A DNA stretch of 64,000 nt from Chitinophaga varians (GCF_014529945.1 NZ_JACVFB010000003.1:1178001-1242000), one strand, 5' to 3'. Positions 44,250 through 53,638 are shown, counted from the stretch's first letter. Notes: a model not told the origin generated them from the sequence alone. Numbers and translations: made by a program.

Positions 44250-44327
44250 AAATTTGTTTCGTTAGGTTAAATAATTAGCCATTACCGGATTCTCTCGAAT
44301 CGGTTTAGATTGTTTAGCCAGCATTGT

Positions 44328-44357
44328 AAAAGGGGAATGTTGCCGCATTTCCCTTTT
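44328..44357 (-). terminator. Attenuator-like hairpin between FecR and SusC
   Basis: AAAAGGGGAATG pairs with CATTTCCCTTTT with one G:T pair around a 6-nt loop. It lies 82 bp after the FecR gene in the 189-bp spacer to the SusC gene and would reduce read-through. Confidence 0.65.
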
Positions 44358-44438
44358 TGCTGTCCGCAAAAAAAATTTTATTGAATAGTTATGCCATAGT
44401 TGTCTGCCGCACCCGGCATTTTATTCCCTGATACGTTT

Positions 44439-45515
44439 TTACCATATATAAATGACATTTTCTTTTGTATTCACTTCGTAGTGAAAACCTGACATCAGTT
44501 GCAGGGCCTGCAATACATCCTCGATGCCCTGCTTACGGAAAGCGCCCGTAAATACTTCATGCTTGTAACGGTCGTTTTTAAACCGCAATGTGACGTTGTA
44601 CCATCGCTCCAGATCGTGCGACAGCTGTTCAAATGTTACGTTATCAAAGTCGAACCGGTCGTTGATCCAGGCGGTGGTTGGTTTTTCCGCATCCGGAGTG
44701 GCTACCGTGCCGGCAGTGATATTTTTTACCGGTGTAATACTAAAGTTGGCTTTTTTACTGTCCTGTACCGGTTGGTCTTTATGATTGGCGATGACCAGTT
44801 TCTGGTCTGGCTGCAACTGTACCACTTTCTGGCCGTTGCTGCCCTGTGGAAAACTCACCTCCACCTTACCGCTGAGCAACGTGGTTTCTACGGTAGCATC
44901 TTCCGTATAGGCTTTTACGTTAAATACGGTCCCTAATACGCGTATGTTCACCGGCCCGGTCCGGATAATAAACGGATGTGCCGGATCATGTTTTACATCA
45001 AAATAAGCCTCTCCGGTGAGTCCTACTTCCCTTTCCCCGTTGAGGAAACGGGTGGCATCATATTGCAGACGGCTACAGGCATTGAGTACTACCGTGGTGC
45101 CGTCCGGCAGTATCACACTGGTTTTGGAACCGGTTTTGGTGACTACCTCGTTACGAAATGCCTGCCTGTCGGGCGATGCAGGCCATAATGCCCACACGCT
45201 TAGCAGCACAGCCACCATGGCGGCCACACCGGCCATTATTTTCCACGGGGCCATTGTCCTGATAACAGGCGCGTCCTGCGACTGCTGCAGGAACAGATTC
45301 ATGCGGTCCAGCCCTTCACTGGCCAACCGGCTTTCTTCTTCCGGCGTAAACCCCTTCACCGGGTTCACCGCCTGGATATCTTCCACAATGGTAAAGGCAT
45401 ATTGTAATTCCGGAAACTGCATCAGCAGCATTTCCAGCTCTTTCAATTCCTCCATGGTGGCCTCGCCGGATATCTTCCTGGCCATCAAAGTATTTATCCG
45501 GTTACGCTCGATCAT
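44439..45515 (-). CDS. FecR-family anti-sigma factor
   Basis: The 358-residue protein has a cytoplasmic N-terminus (1-90) with LMARKISGEATMEELKELEM, one membrane segment (about 93-112) and a periplasmic FecR domain (about 120-230; TKTGSKTSVILPDGTTVVLN, GEAYFDVKHDPAHPFIIRTG, VLGTVFNVKAY), then a C-terminal DUF4974-type STN-like part (FDNVTFEQLSHDLERWYNVT). It receives the signal from the STN-SusC encoded next. No sigma gene precedes it on this strand; the likely partner is at 47230 on the other strand. Confidence 0.93.
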   Translation of the reverse strand: MIERNRINTLMARKISGEATMEELKELEMLLMQFPELQYAFTIVEDIQAVNPVKGFTPEEESRLASEGLDRMNLFLQQSQDAPVIRTMAPWKIMAGVAAMVAVLLSVWALWPASPDRQAFRNEVVTKTGSKTSVILPDGTTVVLNACSRLQYDATRFLNGEREVGLTGEAYFDVKHDPAHPFIIRTGPVNIRVLGTVFNVKAYTEDATVETTLLSGKVEVSFPQGSNGQKVVQLQPDQKLVIANHKDQPVQDSKKANFSITPVKNITAGTVATPDAEKPTTAWINDRFDFDNVTFEQLSHDLERWYNVTLRFKNDRYKHEVFTGAFRKQGIEDVLQALQLMSGFHYEVNTKENVIYIW

Positions 45516-45648
45516 TTATTTTTTAATACCTGTTTTCAGAATAAGGTCGAAAAGAAAATCAAAAACCCCCAAAACGTTTTTAACATTTTTTTGAGGTTAA
45601 GCAGATAATTTTTTTAATAATATATTTGTGCGGGTTAACCTGTCCCTT

Positions 45649-47094
45649 ATGGAAAACAAACTGTATAAGTACATCCTATTGCTGGAAGCATTACTGGTAA
45701 CAACTATTTTCGGTATTCCCCGGCTGGCGCAAAACGTTGGTAATGCAACACTGGAAGCAGCAGGATTGCAGATAGCCTCCTACCATCAAATGATTGCGCT
45801 CCCTTTCGGATTCCTCTATGAACTGGACGTACTATCGAACATAGCTTCGTATTGCTCTCAGCAGGGCACCATCATGGATACATTTGTTTCTCCGATAGTA
45901 TGGCTGCTGACCAGCTGTTTATGGGTGGGCATCTTATATGGTATCATCCGCCTGTTACGCAGGAAAACGGCCACAGTCCCTTCCCGTGGGGGTTTCTGGA
46001 AAAAAGTTTTTTTGTCTGATCTGTTGATATCACTGGTGGCCTTTGCTTTTATTTTTACCCTCCGAACGAATGCCATCCGAACGATTGCTCATTCGGACCT
46101 AGATATTTATACCGGGACTTGTTTATTCTGCTGGGCTGCCATGATCGGTGCAGTGCTGCTGGGCGCCAGCTGGTGGCTGATAGAAAAGTTATGGCAGCGG
46201 AATCGTGTCATCAGCGTTGCCTTAAGCGGGGTGGTGCTGACCGGCATGCTGGCCGTGATTTTTATCGTCTATGATCTGGTGCATTACCAACCCTATGTCC
46301 AGGCGGATGAAGTATCTCCGGAAGTAGCCCAGGCAGCGGCCGATCTGACTGCGACGATCAATGAAGAAACAGCAGGGCCGGCAGTCGTGAACACAGCGGA
46401 TGCACCTGCCGCTGACGCAGTGGCCGAAGCGGCACCTGATGAATGGAAAGGACCAGAGCCTCCGGGAGACAGCATCAGGGCGGCGCTGCAATTCATCTGT
46501 TATGATCAGCTGGAACTCGGCAAAAACAATACAGACCCAACGGACCTTATACTGAACTGGGGCATGGGCATCCGGAGCCTCTTCGCGCAGCAGGACCGCG
46601 CCACCAAGGCTGATGCTGCGAGAATATTCAACACGACCTCACTGGCGCCGGTAGTAGACATATTCGACTTCACCGGCCGCGATGGCCGCCGCCTGAAAGC
46701 ATGTTTCGAACACTTCGGGCCTTATATCCGGCAAGTAATACCCACCGTAGTATACCGCCGTTCGCCGGCAGCCCGTTATATCGATAACCTCATTGCCACC
46801 CATGAATATCTGCAGGACATTCCCCACTATCGCGACTCGCTGAAAACCCTGTATGACAAAATGAACGTACCGCCGGGCAGCGTGGAGCCACAGGCAGAGG
46901 CCTATATTAATGATATCGCCTTTACCGGAGGCCTGCATGAAATTGACGCTGCCATTGCTAAAGGCAACCGCCAGGGCAAACGCCTCGCCGTATGGCTGGT
47001 ATCTTTCTGGGCACGCCGCTATCAGGAAGGGAACGCAGAGGAAGTGTACTATATTCTCCACCATACTGCCGACTTATATGGTGGCGCCGGATAA
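45649..47094 (+). CDS. Multi-pass membrane protein of unknown function
   Basis: The 481-residue protein has about five membrane segments in its first 220 residues (for example ILLLEALLVTTIFGI, IVWLLTSCLWVGILYGIIRL, LISLVAFAFIFTL and VALSGVVLTGMLAVIFIVYD), an alanine-rich acidic linker (about 225-275), and a soluble C-terminal half with no recognised domain. TATATTTG at 45621-45628 is an exact -7 element; the nearest TTG lies 27 bp upstream, a long spacing. It diverges from FecR and precedes an ECF sigma gene in the same direction. Confidence 0.75.
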   Translation: MENKLYKYILLLEALLVTTIFGIPRLAQNVGNATLEAAGLQIASYHQMIALPFGFLYELDVLSNIASYCSQQGTIMDTFVSPIVWLLTSCLWVGILYGIIRLLRRKTATVPSRGGFWKKVFLSDLLISLVAFAFIFTLRTNAIRTIAHSDLDIYTGTCLFCWAAMIGAVLLGASWWLIEKLWQRNRVISVALSGVVLTGMLAVIFIVYDLVHYQPYVQADEVSPEVAQAAADLTATINEETAGPAVVNTADAPAADAVAEAAPDEWKGPEPPGDSIRAALQFICYDQLELGKNNTDPTDLILNWGMGIRSLFAQQDRATKADAARIFNTTSLAPVVDIFDFTGRDGRRLKACFEHFGPYIRQVIPTVVYRRSPAARYIDNLIATHEYLQDIPHYRDSLKTLYDKMNVPPGSVEPQAEAYINDIAFTGGLHEIDAAIAKGNRQGKRLAVWLVSFWARRYQEGNAEEVYYILHHTADLYGGAG

Positions 47095-47229
47095 TACGAG
47101 CTTAGATACCATCACCTTTCGCCAAAAAAGCATTACGCCAAAAAAAAATTACCGGATAAATTATTTTGTTAACTTTAGCGTAATCTGCGTTATATATTAT
47201 TGCAACCAATATCAGTGGCTTAAAAAGGG

Positions 47230-47790
47230 ATGGATCAGTGTATAATCAATGAACTATTCAAAAACATCACAGCGAACAATGACCAGACAGCCTTCAAAGC
47301 TTTCTACAATCATTTTTTTATAAAACTGCTGCGTTTTTCTTTCTCGCTCACCCGCTCCAAAGAGGTGGCAGAAGAAATTACGAACGATGTTTTTATGCAT
47401 TGCTGGCAAAAAAGGCAATCGCTGACGGACATAAAAAATCCGCAGGTATACCTCTTTGTGGTGGCTAAAAACAAGGCCATCGATCATATGCGCAAACAAT
47501 CTGCCTCCCGGCAGGTGACCATCGCAGAAGAAGATAAACTGGAAATATCTTTTGAAAGCGATCCCGAACAACTGATGATCTCCGCGGAAATGATCCGCAA
47601 AATGGAACACACCATCGAACAACTTCCCCCCAAATGTAAAATGGTGTACATCCTCGTAAAACAATACGGGCTGCGGTACAAAGAAGTGGCCACCGTACTC
47701 AATCTCTCCGTTAAAACAGTGGAAAACCAACTGGCCATTGCCATGAAAAGGCTGACCACCGCTGTTAATTTCACCCTGGAAAAAATTTGA
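47230..47790 (+). CDS. ECF-type RNA polymerase sigma factor
   Basis: The 186-residue protein has region 2 (about 20-90; FSLTRSKEVAEEITNDVFMH, CWQKRQSLTDIKNPQVYLFV, KNKAIDHMRKQ) and region 4 (about 120-175; IEQLPPKCKMVYILVKQYGL, RYKEVATVLNLSVKTVENQL in pieces), typical of Bacteroidota sigma factors paired with FecR. No FecR follows it. The FecR at 44439-45515, about 1.7 kb away on the opposite strand, lacks a sigma gene, so the two are the probable pair. A strong terminator follows the gene. Confidence 0.92.
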   Translation: MDQCIINELFKNITANNDQTAFKAFYNHFFIKLLRFSFSLTRSKEVAEEITNDVFMHCWQKRQSLTDIKNPQVYLFVVAKNKAIDHMRKQSASRQVTIAEEDKLEISFESDPEQLMISAEMIRKMEHTIEQLPPKCKMVYILVKQYGLRYKEVATVLNLSVKTVENQLAIAMKRLTTAVNFTLEKI

Positions 47791-47829
47791 TCATTTTGAT
47801 ATTTAGTTATTTTAATATTTAGTAAAAAG

Positions 47830-47863
47830 CGAAGACCGAAGCAATTGCTCGCTTCGGTCTTCG
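47830..47863. terminator. Intrinsic terminator inside AT-rich inverted flanks
   Basis: CGAAGACCGAAGC pairs with GCTTCGGTCTTCG around an 8-nt loop. The flanks at 47795-47822 and 47864-47905, rich in ATTTAGT and ACTAAAT, are imperfectly complementary and lengthen the hairpin. It separates convergent sigma and SusD genes. Confidence 0.85.
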
Positions 47864-47906
47864 TGTTTCAATAATCAAATAATCAAATGACTAAATAATC
47901 AAATGA

Positions 47907-49475
47907 CTAGTATCCTTCGTTCTGTGGTTTCAGATTCGGGTTGTTCTTCATTTCAAATACCGGCAATGGATACAAGAGGTGTTTCTTCGCCAGTACAGCA
48001 CCGTTTGATTTGTTAACGTGCCCCACAAAATCATCGAAACCATTCGTGTCTTCGTTGTATACTTTGCGCAGGCGCAGCATATCAAACCAAACCACGCCTT
48101 CATAACTCAGCTCATGCCAGCGTTCGCGCCATACAGACTGTTCGAAGTCGGCCTGGTTCAGGCCCGCTTTGGCCGGCAGGTTGGCACGGAGACGGATCGC
48201 GTTCAAAGCCGTATAGGCATCAGTGTTAGGTGCCCCGTCAGCGCGGTTCTGTGCTTCTGCGTAGGTCAGCAACACTTCCGCATAACGCATCAGGGTCAGG
48301 TTCAGGTTACTGATACCAGTGCCGGGTTTTCCGGGAGAGCCATGGCAGATGATATCAAAGAACTTGAAGATGTAGGGCGCATCCAGTTTGATGGTATCGC
48401 CGCTACCTTTTGAGAAATAATAAGTGTAGAAGAATTGTTGCTGATCGGGACGTTTGTCTGTTGGTTCAAACTTCTTATAGGAATTATAAAAAGAAACAGA
48501 CGGCACGTATGTACCCTGCATGATACCTTTCGCAGAAATGTCCGGCTGTGAGTTGTTCGGCAGCATGGTGGTTTGAACCGGGTTCTCTGCCACGCCGCTC
48601 AGGTATTGTATCTGGAACAGCAGCTCCAGTTTGTTGTTGGTACCTACGCTATGCAGATCATCGTAGCTGGAGAACAGCCCTATTTCAGAAGGATGTGCGT
48701 TGGCATAGTCGATCACTTCTTTCGATTTATCAGCAGCCAGTTTGTAGTAAGCCTGTCCTTTATTGAGCGGGAAACCGGCCATAGTCAGGTAAACTTTGCC
48801 CAGCAAGGCTTTAACAGCTGCCGCACAGGCGCGGCCGGTATTATCTTTCCAGGGAAGGCCGGCAGCTTCTGCTTTTTGCAGGTCATCTACGATAGCTTTA
48901 TACACTTCTTCGGTGCTGGTACGGCCGGGAGCAAAGTCCGAAGATTGCGGTGTTTGTGACTTGAGGATCAACGGCACATCACCCCACAGTCTTACTGCAT
49001 AAAAATAAGCCCAGGCACGCAGGAAATAGGCTTCCCCCATTACTTTTTTACGGGCCACCTCATCCATCGGATTAATTTTCGGCACGTTGTCCAGTACGAG
49101 GTTGGTCTGCGCTATTACGCTGTAAAGCCCTTTCCACCAGTTGCCGATCTGGAGGTTATCTCCATTGTACACCAGGCCCAGGAGGTTGTTCAGGTCAGAG
49201 TTCTGGGCCGTTTTAGTGATCACGGTACCGGTAGCCGCATCGAGGAACACGTAGTTGTTGGTGAAGATACCCGCATCTTCGCCGATGAACCGAAGCCGGG
49301 CGTAGGCTGCGAAGACAGCGGCATCGGCATGTTCAGGCAAAGTAAAGTAGCTGTCAGGGCTGAGGTTGGACGGATCTTTTTCCTCCAAAAACTTTTTGCA
49401 ACCACTGCCCGCCCCTATCAGCATAGCGCCGCAGAGTGCCAGCTGTATCGTTTTAAGAATGATATTTTTCTTCAT
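47907..49475 (-). CDS. SusD/RagB-like surface lipoprotein
   Basis: The 522-residue protein begins with a lipoprotein signal (lipobox GAGSGC near residue 26) and CKKFLEEKDPSNLSPDSYF. The TPR-like EAYFLRAWAYFYAVRLWGD, the conserved LMRYAEVLLTYAEAQNRADG and the C-terminal ERWHELSYEGVVWFDMLRLR are standard for the family. The ATG at 49475 is preferred to one 27 bp upstream because it gives the signal peptide. It follows its SusC partner after 28 bp, and a terminator lies after the stop codon. Confidence 0.93.
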   Translation of the reverse strand: MKKNIILKTIQLALCGAMLIGAGSGCKKFLEEKDPSNLSPDSYFTLPEHADAAVFAAYARLRFIGEDAGIFTNNYVFLDAATGTVITKTAQNSDLNNLLGLVYNGDNLQIGNWWKGLYSVIAQTNLVLDNVPKINPMDEVARKKVMGEAYFLRAWAYFYAVRLWGDVPLILKSQTPQSSDFAPGRTSTEEVYKAIVDDLQKAEAAGLPWKDNTGRACAAAVKALLGKVYLTMAGFPLNKGQAYYKLAADKSKEVIDYANAHPSEIGLFSSYDDLHSVGTNNKLELLFQIQYLSGVAENPVQTTMLPNNSQPDISAKGIMQGTYVPSVSFYNSYKKFEPTDKRPDQQQFFYTYYFSKGSGDTIKLDAPYIFKFFDIICHGSPGKPGTGISNLNLTLMRYAEVLLTYAEAQNRADGAPNTDAYTALNAIRLRANLPAKAGLNQADFEQSVWRERWHELSYEGVVWFDMLRLRKVYNEDTNGFDDFVGHVNKSNGAVLAKKHLLYPLPVFEMKNNPNLKPQNEGY

Positions 49476-49503
49476 GATAAAGTCTTTTTGAATACTGAAC
49501 AAA

Positions 49504-52500
49504 TTAGAACGCCACGTTTAACCCCAGCTGATACGTAGTGGGTTTGGGATAGTCGAAGAATGTCTGTCCCTGTGCAAAAGAATCACCATAGGTGGTTACT
49601 TCCGGATCGTTGCCGCTGTATTTGGTCAACACGAAGAAGTTCTGTGCAGACGCCCATATGCGCAGGCGGCTCAGGTGCATTTTCTGCAGTGCTTCCGGTT
49701 TGAAAGTATATCCCAGCAGTAAGTTTTTACCACGCAGGAAAGAACCGTCTTCTACCCAGCGGGTATCTACGTTGGTAACATACCCTGCTGCCACCGGACG
49801 GGGTGCGGCGATCGATGTGTTCTGATGCTCGGGTGTCCAGTAGTCCAATACAGACCTGAAGCTGTTGGCAATGCTGATACGGTCTTCACCGGAGTGGTGT
49901 GCCATGTTCAGCACGTCGGCGCCGTAAGAGTATTGCAGCTCCAGGGTGAGGTCGAAGTTTTTATACTTGAAGCTGTTGATAAAACCGCCCCAGCCTTTCG
50001 GGTTACCGTTGCCAATGATCATACGGTCGGCATCGTTGATCACGTTATCACCGTTCACGTCGCGGTATTTGATATCGCCGGGCAGCATGGTATTACCACC
50101 ACGATAGCTTTGGAATTTAGCGGCCTGCGCTCTTTCCGCCTCACTCCAGGTACCTTCGCGTACCAGTCCCCAGAAGGAACCAACGGGCTCGCCTACACGC
50201 AGGATATTGGTCTGGTTGGTGAAATTGGGACCGCCCACACCGAAGATATCTGCCGGTGTAGCGAGCGACAGGATTTTGTTACGGTTGAAAGAGATATTGA
50301 AGGTGGTGTTCCAGTTAAAGTCTTTGCCGTTTATCACCAGTGCGTTCAATGCCAGTTCCAGGCCTTTATTCTCCATGGAGCCGATGTTTTTACGGATGGT
50401 GGCGTAACCGCTGGTAGTAGGTACCGGCGCATCGAGCAGCATGTCTGTTGTTTTACGGTAGTAGATGTCCGCTTCCAGGTTGATGCGGTTGTTGAACAGT
50501 CCTATCTCCGCACCGAAGTCGGCCTGTGCGGTCTTTTCCCATTTCAGGTCAGGATTGGCCAGCCTGTTGGTACCGATACCCTGTACTTTAGCGCCATTGA
50601 TCACCGCCGCGTAGGTGCCGCTGGCAGCGAGTGTGGCGAGCGACTGGTACGGCGGAATTTCAGAGTTGCCGGTTACGCCGTAGCTGGTACGCAGCTTCAG
50701 GTTGGACAGCAGGTTGTTGCCTTTCAGCCACGGTTCTTCAGACACTCTCCACGCCAGCGCGGCGGAGGGGAAGGTGGCGTATTTGTTGGAAGGACCAAAG
50801 CGGGAAGATCCGTCCCGGCGAGCTGTTAACGTCAGGAGGTAGCGGTCTTTGTAAGCATAGTTCAAACGGGTGAAGTAAGAGAAGAACGAAAACCGGTTGC
50901 GGTTGGAGCCCACGCCACTGGCAGGGATCACAGAACCTGCGCCCAGGTTGTTATCTCCGAAATAATCCGTCGAATAATTTTCGCCCCTTGCATTGATGGT
51001 GAAGAAGTTGTTTTCAGAAGCGCCCATACCAACCATGCCGGTGAAGGAGTGATCGGTACCAAAACGTTTATTATAGGTCAGGTAGTTTTCAAAGGACCAG
51101 AAAGATTCGCGGTCGTTGGCTACGATGGCAATACCTTTCTGAGAGGCGGAGATATCCAGCAGGGAACGGCCATTCCATTCGTTACGGCCACGGGTCACGA
51201 TGTTAGCGCCGAGTGTACTGCGCAGTTCGAGGCCTTTGGCCAGCGTAAGGTTGGCGTAAGCGTTGCCGAGCGTAGTTTGTGTATTCAGGATATATTTTCT
51301 GTCTGTCAGGATCTGTACCGGGTTGGAACCGCCTTCAGCACCGGGATACATCTTGTTGTTGCTCCAGGAGCCATCAGCCAGTTTCACCGGCAGGAATGGC
51401 AGCGCTTCGGTGATCATCCGCACGGAGTTAAGGCCGCCGGTACCGATGTCTACCAGATTTTCTTCCTGGTTGTTGTAACTGAGTGAGCCACCTACTTTCA
51501 GCCATTCTTTGATTTTGGTGTCGATGGTGAAGCGGGCGGAGTAACGTTTCAGATAGGAGTTCAGCAACAAGCCGTTATCATCGAGGTAACCGAGATAGAG
51601 CCCATACTGGGTATCGGGGTTACCGCCGGTGAAGCCTAACTGATGGTTCTGTGTCAGTTTGTGCTGAATGGATTCCTTGAACCAGTCGGTATTATAAAGC
51701 GGGTTGCCGTCTTTATCGAAAAAGCGGGAGTCTGTTCTTTTCAGGGCAGGGTTGCTGGCCACGTAGTTGCCATTGTCCCAGCCTGGTTTATCATAGATCT
51801 GCGCATTTTTCCAGCCCAGTGTTTCCAGATCGAGGTATTCTTTCGCGTTGAGCATTTTCACGCGGTGCGGGCCTGGTGTGTTGATGCCGAAGTAGTTATC
51901 GTATGTTACGCGGCCGCCGGTAGCAGAACCTTTTTTAGTGGTGACCAGTACTACGCCGTTAGCGCCTCTGGCGCCGTAGATAGCTGTGGAAGATGCATCT
52001 TTCAGTACTTCAATGGATTCGATATCATTAGGATTGATATAGTCGATCGCGTTAGAGTTCTGTGTTTGGTTACCCATGGGCAAGGCAACTCCATCTACCA
52101 CGTAGAGCGGGTTGCTGGTAGTGTTGATAGAGCTGAAACCGCGGATGCGCACTCTTGTCTGGCCACCAGGGCGACCGGAGTTGGTGCTTACCTGTACGCC
52201 GGGCATACGGCCGCTGAGGGCCTGGTTGATAGAAGGAGCAGGGCGTTCCTGCAGTGCGCCAGCCCTCACCGATGCTACAGCGCCGGTCACGTCTGATCTT
52301 TTCTGGGTACCATAACCGATCACGACCACGTCCTGCAGCGACTTCACATCGGTGCCCAGGGCAGCATTGAGTGTGGTGGCGTTACCCACCAGTTTTTCAG
52401 TGGGCGTGTAACCAACGAAAGAAAATATGAGCGTGGTGTTATTACCGGGTACATTAATGGTATAACTACCGTCCGGGCCTGACTGGGTACCGGTGTTGGT

Positions 52501-52662
52501 ACCTTTTACCTGCACTGTCACGCCCGGAAGCGGTGTGTTATCCCGTGCATCAAACACCTTACCGGTGATCTTCTTTCCCTGGGAGAAGGCCAGCAGCGAC
52601 AGCAATAGCAGGATGCTGCTCTGCAGGCTGGTCCGTACCAGGAAGGTCAGTTTTTTCTTCAT
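49504..52662 (-). CDS. SusC/RagA-like TonB-dependent transporter
   Basis: The 1052-residue protein has a signal peptide (about 1-30, ending LLAFSQG), a carboxypeptidase-regulatory-like domain (about 31-110; ITGKVFDARDNTPLPGVTVQ), a TonB-box-like QDVVVIGYGTQ, a plug (TRVRIRGFSSINTTSNPLYV) and a barrel ending TYQLGLNVAF. There is no STN domain and no FecR gene beside it, so it is likely controlled through DNA sites in the 976-bp region upstream. The start at 52662 (MKKKLTFLVRTSLQ) is chosen because longer forms would add residues without signal character. Confidence 0.94.
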   Translation of the reverse strand: MKKKLTFLVRTSLQSSILLLLSLLAFSQGKKITGKVFDARDNTPLPGVTVQVKGTNTGTQSGPDGSYTINVPGNNTTLIFSFVGYTPTEKLVGNATTLNAALGTDVKSLQDVVVIGYGTQKRSDVTGAVASVRAGALQERPAPSINQALSGRMPGVQVSTNSGRPGGQTRVRIRGFSSINTTSNPLYVVDGVALPMGNQTQNSNAIDYINPNDIESIEVLKDASSTAIYGARGANGVVLVTTKKGSATGGRVTYDNYFGINTPGPHRVKMLNAKEYLDLETLGWKNAQIYDKPGWDNGNYVASNPALKRTDSRFFDKDGNPLYNTDWFKESIQHKLTQNHQLGFTGGNPDTQYGLYLGYLDDNGLLLNSYLKRYSARFTIDTKIKEWLKVGGSLSYNNQEENLVDIGTGGLNSVRMITEALPFLPVKLADGSWSNNKMYPGAEGGSNPVQILTDRKYILNTQTTLGNAYANLTLAKGLELRSTLGANIVTRGRNEWNGRSLLDISASQKGIAIVANDRESFWSFENYLTYNKRFGTDHSFTGMVGMGASENNFFTINARGENYSTDYFGDNNLGAGSVIPASGVGSNRNRFSFFSYFTRLNYAYKDRYLLTLTARRDGSSRFGPSNKYATFPSAALAWRVSEEPWLKGNNLLSNLKLRTSYGVTGNSEIPPYQSLATLAASGTYAAVINGAKVQGIGTNRLANPDLKWEKTAQADFGAEIGLFNNRINLEADIYYRKTTDMLLDAPVPTTSGYATIRKNIGSMENKGLELALNALVINGKDFNWNTTFNISFNRNKILSLATPADIFGVGGPNFTNQTNILRVGEPVGSFWGLVREGTWSEAERAQAAKFQSYRGGNTMLPGDIKYRDVNGDNVINDADRMIIGNGNPKGWGGFINSFKYKNFDLTLELQYSYGADVLNMAHHSGEDRISIANSFRSVLDYWTPEHQNTSIAAPRPVAAGYVTNVDTRWVEDGSFLRGKNLLLGYTFKPEALQKMHLSRLRIWASAQNFFVLTKYSGNDPEVTTYGDSFAQGQTFFDYPKPTTYQLGLNVAF

Positions 52663-52696
52663 ACATGTTTGTTTTTTGGTTAATAAAGGTTCAATG

Positions 52697-52712
52697 CTAA
52701 AACGATTTTGCA
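52697..52712. promoter_or_regulatory. CG-centred operator-like site 1
   Basis: CTAAAACGATTTTGCA lies 35 bp upstream of the SusC start codon. Its AAAACG/TTTT core resembles LacI-family operators. Two near-identical sites lie further upstream. Confidence 0.5.
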
Positions 52713-52810
52713 AAAAGAACCCATGATCCCCTCCGGATATTTTTTGGAAGGAAAGCAGTTCTGAAATACAGTAAAGGCAGGCGGGCACGATAGATGATGT
52801 TTGAAACATG

Positions 52811-52968
52811 CCAGCTGTTGACAAGGCGCATACAGGCAGACTGTGTTACAAAAGGAGCGATGCGATAACTCCCTGATACCCGGAAAAGTATCTATTGCTG
52901 ACCAGCTGTTGTATGGGCGGATGCTGCCACAAAGGGTAATAGCACAAACATACCCTGATACCTGGAAA
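52811..52968. repeat. Diverged tandem duplication with CCCTGATACC motif
   Basis: CCAGCTGTTG occurs at 52811 and 52902, and CCCTGATACC at 52871 and 52953, in the same order, so units of about 82-91 bp are repeated. A third CCCTGATACCTGGAAAAG stands at 53608-53625, 14 bp before the sigma start codon. Confidence 0.65.
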
Positions 52969-53097
52969 TGTACACGGAAAAGGCTATACGTAGATGACCG
53001 TGGAAGCGTTGACATTACTGACTTCCGGCTTTCCGGAAAAGCTCCATCACAAACGTGGTACGATGGTGGAATTTTCTAAATGCCTTTTGCCTGCGTG

Positions 53098-53128
53098 CTA
53101 AAACGATTTTGTTTAAAATCAAATCGTT
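53098..53128. promoter_or_regulatory. CG-centred operator-like site 2 with inverted half
   Basis: CTAAAACGATTTTG at 53098-53111 repeats site 1 exactly over 14 bp. AAATCGTT at 53121-53128 is an inverted copy of its AACGATTT part. Confidence 0.5.
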
Positions 53129-53425
53129 CCCTGGCGTACAAAAAATGATGTTGTTTTAAATAATGTGATAAATACCTGTTTACACTGCCCGACAAGGCAG
53201 TTTTCCTGATTCAGAAAAATATGGTTTACAACCTCTAACGTGAAATTGCGGTGGGAGCTGAATCGATTTAGTACTCCTGCCGGCTACAAGTGATTTTCAT
53301 TTTACGGCGCTACCTTTACAAGTGAATGATTTTAGATTTAGACCTGAGCTGATATATTATCAAACAATACTTTTTTGGCTTTTCACTACAGCTCTGACCA
53401 TAAAAATATAATTATTTCCAGATAA

Positions 53426-53442
53426 CTAAAACGTTTTTGCAA
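53426..53442. promoter_or_regulatory. CG-centred operator-like site 3
   Basis: CTAAAACGTTTTTGCAA differs from site 1 by a single base over the first 16 positions. It lies 197 bp upstream of the sigma gene. Confidence 0.45.
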
Positions 53443-53638
53443 TTTTTTTTATCACTGGTAGCCGGTTGATGATAAATTACCCGCGATCTGCTTAAAGAAC
53501 AGGGAAAAATGAAATAACCCATACGAATAGGCAGTAACCCTACTACCCTGCGAGGCTATTTCTTTCTTTTCCACTAACCGAATTCATGATTTTTTTTATA
53601 CCTTATACCCTGATACCTGGAAAAGAGTAGGAAAAATA

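Larger units (their letters stand above)
52663..53638. other. 976-bp gene-free control region between SusC and sigma genes
   Basis: No convincing gene is present. The region holds three CTAAAACG-type sites, a diverged tandem duplication with the motif CCCTGATACC, and two ACAAGTGA repeats near 53285-53340. AT content rises toward the sigma gene. It must carry the divergent promoters of SusC and of the sigma-FecR-SusCD operon. Confidence 0.7.

Noticed and set aside
52843..53079. Possible 78-codon gene in the SusC-sigma spacer
   Set aside because: It spans the diverged direct repeats, which create repeated peptide words, and shows no domain or translation signal.
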